Shown: piece after piece, positions 57,401-60,000 of the stretch
Numbering within the stretch: the stretch's first letter is position 1
How the letters are laid out: each line of letters starts with the position of its first letter
Assembly: GCF_964355755.1 (NCBI RefSeq)
Contig: NC_092672.1
Span: forward strand, 33,292,501 to 33,352,500
Direction: 5' to 3'
Length of the DNA stretch: 60,000 nucleotides
Source: Antedon mediterranea
Taxonomy: Eukaryota; Echinodermata; Crinoidea; Comatulida; Antedonidae
Notes under the pieces: model-generated
The model's database searches: none
What the model was told of the DNA's origin: nothing
The model's input: the letters and a program-made list of their open reading frames with translations, nothing else
Program-made: the position numbers and the translations under genes

Positions 57401-60000
57401 TTGTTGGTGGGATGTTACCTGCCATAACATGAAATAGATACTGTACGAATAACATATTACTTTATACATTAATATTATTTTAAAAACATTATAACAAATT
57501 ATATTAGGTTTGTTAATAATATATAAATAATAATTATAATACTGAATTTATTACATGACATAATGTGTAAAATAACTTGATTTGAGAAGAAGCAAAGAAA
57601 TAAAATAAACCTTTAGTTGTCGGCTGTTGTTCTGACGTCGTTGATATTGGTTGCGCAGATGTTGATTTTCTTGTAACATTTTTCGAAGAAGTGCTTGGTA
57701 TTCCTGTTGTGTTTAACGTTGTTCCCAATACTGCTGTTGTAATCGGTGAAAAAGTTGTTGGTGTATTTAAAGTACCATTGTTGTGTGACGTAGTGTTTGA
57801 AACTCTTGTTGTCAATGGTTCAGGAGTTAGTGGTTCCGGTGTTGGTGTATTTGAAGTACCATTGGTTTGTGACGTAGTGTTTGATATTCCTGTTGTAAAC
57901 GGTTCAGACGTTGTTGGCTCCGGTGTTGGTGCATTTGAAGTACCATTAGTTTGTGACGTAGTGTTTGATATTCCTGTTGTAAGCGGTTCAGGCGTTGTTG
58001 GCTCCGGTGTTGTTGTATTTGAAGTACCATTAGTTTGTGACGTAGTGTTTGATATTCCTGTTGTAAGCGGTTCAGGCGTTGTTGGCTCCGGTGTTGGTGT
58101 ATTTGAAGTACCATTGGTTTGTGACGTAGTGTTTGATATTCCTGTTGTAAGCGGTTCAGGCGTTGTTGGCTCCGGTGTTGGTGTATTTGAAGTACCATTA
58201 GTTTGTGACGTAGTGTTTGATATTTCTGTTCTAAATGGTTCAGACGTTGTTGGCTCCAGTGTTGTTGTATTTGAAGTACCATTGGTTTGTGACGTAGTGT
58301 TTGATATTCCTGTTGTAAACGGTTCAGACGTTGTTGGCTCCGGTGTTGGTGCATTTGAAGTACCATTAGTTTGTGACGTAGTGTTTGATATTTCTGTTGT
58401 AAGCGGTTCAGGCGTTGTTGGCTCCGGAGTTGGTGCATTTGAAGTACGATTGGTTTGTGACGTAGTATTTGATATTCCTGTTCTAAATGGTTCTGAAGTT
58501 GTTGGCTCCGATGTTGGTGTATTTGAAGTAACATTGTTTTGTGACGTGGTGTATGATATTTTTGTTGTAAGCGGTTCAAAAGTTGTCGGCTCTGGTGTTG
58601 TTGTATTTGAAGTACCATTGGTTTGTGACGTGGTGTATGATATTTCTGTTGTAAGCGGTTCGAAAGTTGTCGGCTCCGGTGTTGATGCATTTGAAATACC
58701 ATTGTTTTGTGACGTGGTGTATGCTATTTCTGTTGTAAATGGTATAGACGTTGTTAGTTCTGGTGTTTGTGTATTTGAAGTATCATTGTTTTGTGACGTG
58801 GTGTTTGATAATACTGCTGTAAGCGGTTCAAAGGTTGTTGGCTCCGGTGTTGGTGTATTTGAAGTACCATTGGTTTGTGACGTAGTGTTTGATATTTCTG
58901 TTGTAAGCGGTTCAGGCGTTGTTGGCTCCGGTGTTGGTGTATTTGAAGTATCATTGGTCTGTGACGTAGTGTTTGATATTCCTGTTGTAAGCGGTTCAGG
59001 CGTTGTTGGCTCCGGTGTTGGTGTATTTGAAGTATCATTGGTCTGTGACGTAGTGTTTGATAATACTGTTGTAAGCGGTTCAGGCGTTGTTGGCTCCGGT
59101 GTTGGTGTATTTGAAGTATCACTGTTTTGTGACGTAGTGTTTGATAATACTGTTGTAAGCGGTTCAGGCGTTGTTGGCTCCGGTGTTGGTGTATTTGAAG
59201 TATCATTGGTCTGTGACGTAGTGTTTGATATTCCTGTTGTAAGCGGTTCAGGCGTTGTTGGCTCCGGTGTTGGTGTATTTGAAGTATCATTGTTTTGTGA
59301 CGTAGTGTTTGGTATTCCTGTTGTAAGCGGTTCAAAGGTTGTCGGCTCCGGTGTTGTTGTATTTGAAGTATCATTGTTTTGTGACGTAGTGTTTGATATT
59401 CCTGTTGTAAACGGTTCAGACGTTGTTGGCTCCGGTGTTGGTGCATTTGAAGTACCATTAGTTTGTGACGTAGTGTTTGATATTTCTGTTGTAAGCGGTT
59501 CAGGCGTTGTTGGCTCCGGAGTTGGTGCATTTGAAGTACGATTGGTTTGTGACGTAGTATTTGATATTCCTGTTCTAAATGGTTCTGAAGTTGTTGGCTC
59601 CGATTTTGGTGTATTTGAAGTAACATTGTTTTGTGACGTGGTGTATGATATTTTTGTTGTAAGCGGTTCAAAAGTTGTCGGCTCTGGTGTTGTTGTATTT
59701 GAAGTACCATTGGTTTGTGACGTGGTGTATGATATTTCTGTTGTAAGCGGTTCGAAAGTTGTCGGCTCCGGTGTTGATGCATTTGAAATACCATTGTTTT
59801 GTGACGTGGTGTATGCTATTTCTGTTGTAAATGGTATAGACGTTGTTAGTTCTGGTGTTTGTGTATTTGAAGTATCATTGTTTTGTGACGTGGTGTTTGA
59901 TAATACTGCTGTAAGCGGTTCAAAGGTTGTTGGCTCCGGTGTTGGTGTATTTGAAGTACCATTGGTTTGTGACGTAGTGTTTGATATTTCTGTTGTAAGC
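52509..60000 (-). CDS. Gene B2: mucin/HYR adhesion GPCR (5' end outside window)
   Basis: Exons in transcript order: beyond 60000 to 57611, 57418-57194, 56944-56907, 56712-56560, 55922-55607, 55159-54990, 54852-54697, 54402-54287, 54085-53820, 53552-53486, 53052-52509. Phases close exactly. It is a tandem duplicate of B1: the same HYR, 38-bp linker, GAIN, GPS ('CHCTHLTNFAVLF') and 7TM exons, with TM3 sequence 'VAWTSVEAANMYLL' and tail ending 'ENPAFETSEEGNSE'. Whether it also starts with a MAM domain cannot be seen. The intact GPS and 7TM suggest a functional gene. Confidence 0.9.
53090..53385. repeat. Intronic minisatellite of B2
   Basis: Four units starting 'aatgatttgta' at about 53096, 53182, 53250 and 53336 (spacing 68-86 bp), each with 'acaaggtccaatagacaa' and 'ggaccaatagaaa'. 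It lies in the last intron. Confidence 0.75.
54697..56944 (-). CDS. B2 GAIN domain and GPS exons
   Basis: 56944-56907 'ETGLSTEIRNLTK'; 56712-56560 helical GAIN part; 55922-55607 'VTDAVVGTVDAVLSSDSSD' and 'DVVFAVQQDKK'; 55159-54990 'VSFTSYYNSKLFQS' and 'LSATVYDDSLPPVFEEP'; 54852-54697 GPS with 'CVFWNSTLNVYGDWSEEGC' and the H-L-T triplet. Exon lengths match B1 within 6 bp. The corresponding B1 intron with the LTR element has no such insertion here. Confidence 0.9.
57194..57418 (-). CDS. B2 HYR exon
   Basis: 'NIPPTIECPGDISSTD', 'ETPPPPVDCTSNPGDSYPIG', 'VTCTTIDVVRQQDSCSFYI'. The G of the usual 'D-x-x-G' turn is replaced by R compared with B1. Phase 1-1, 225 bp. Confidence 0.88.
57611..60000 (-). 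CDS. B2 mucin exon: 84-bp VNTR array
   Basis: The true reading frame is Thr/Ser/Pro-rich with no Met: the unit is 'NTPTPEPTTPEPLTTGIS' plus 'NTTSQTNGTS', 28 residues, at least 26 copies between about 57.8 kb and the window edge. It passes in frame into the non-repeat end 'GIPSTSSKNVTRKSTSAQ' and the donor at 57611. Sequons (NTT, NGT) and dense Thr predict heavy glycosylation. Gln/His-rich ORFs in another frame of the same DNA are shadows. The array has a 1,092-bp (13-unit) higher-order period. Confidence 0.9.

Noticed and set aside
57827-59794. Long Gln/His-rich minus-strand ORFs (291 and 346 codons)
   Set aside because: They are the wrong frame of the 84-bp array. The Thr/Ser/Pro frame continues into the non-repeat end of the exon, the donor and the HYR exon with correct phase, and matches the B1 mucin exon.

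Overview
The window is metazoan nuclear DNA: AT-rich, dense with introns that have GT-AG borders, and full of MITEs, SINE, LINE and LTR debris. Adhesion GPCRs carrying C-type lectin (CTLD), HYR and MAM domains, together with a recurrent palindromic TAGGCCTA word, point to a marine invertebrate deuterostome, most likely an echinoderm. That placement is inference; no single-copy marker gene is present to fix it.

Region by region. 1-12 kb is gene-poor: a truncated LINE reverse transcriptase (about 1.96-2.89 kb), several small TIR elements nested in one another, two foldback elements with a shared type of terminal repeat, and a tRNA-derived SINE split by a 1.7-kb insertion. 12.24-42.44 kb (+ strand) is one large gene, here 'gene A'. 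I can assemble 33 exons whose lengths and phases all agree into a 1,954-residue adhesion GPCR: signal peptide, five classical CTLDs and one degenerate CTLD interleaved with four HYR domains, a Ser/Thr-rich stalk built from tandem mini-exons, a GAIN domain with an intact GPS, and seven transmembrane helices. It also holds broken CTLD exons, a half-dead duplicated cassette and a 5.3-kb palindrome in the intron between the GPS and TM1.

43.3-51.3 kb (- strand) is 'gene B1', a 14-exon, 1,054-residue paralogue with signal peptide, MAM, an N-glycosylation-rich 28-residue repeat, HYR, GAIN-GPS and 7TM. 52.5-60.0 kb and beyond (- strand) is 'gene B2', a tandem copy of B1 whose mucin-like exon has grown to at least 26 copies of an 84-bp repeat with a 13-unit higher-order period. 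Its 5' end lies outside the window.

Gene A and the B pair are convergent (tail to tail). All three share the same GAIN-GPS-7TM exon layout but have quite different ectodomains, so the locus looks like a cluster of surface receptors diversifying by exon shuffling and repeat expansion. Known biology of the families suggests extracellular ligand or sugar binding coupled to tethered-agonist GPCR signalling. Ligand and physiological role (immune, gamete or tissue adhesion) cannot be read from the sequence.
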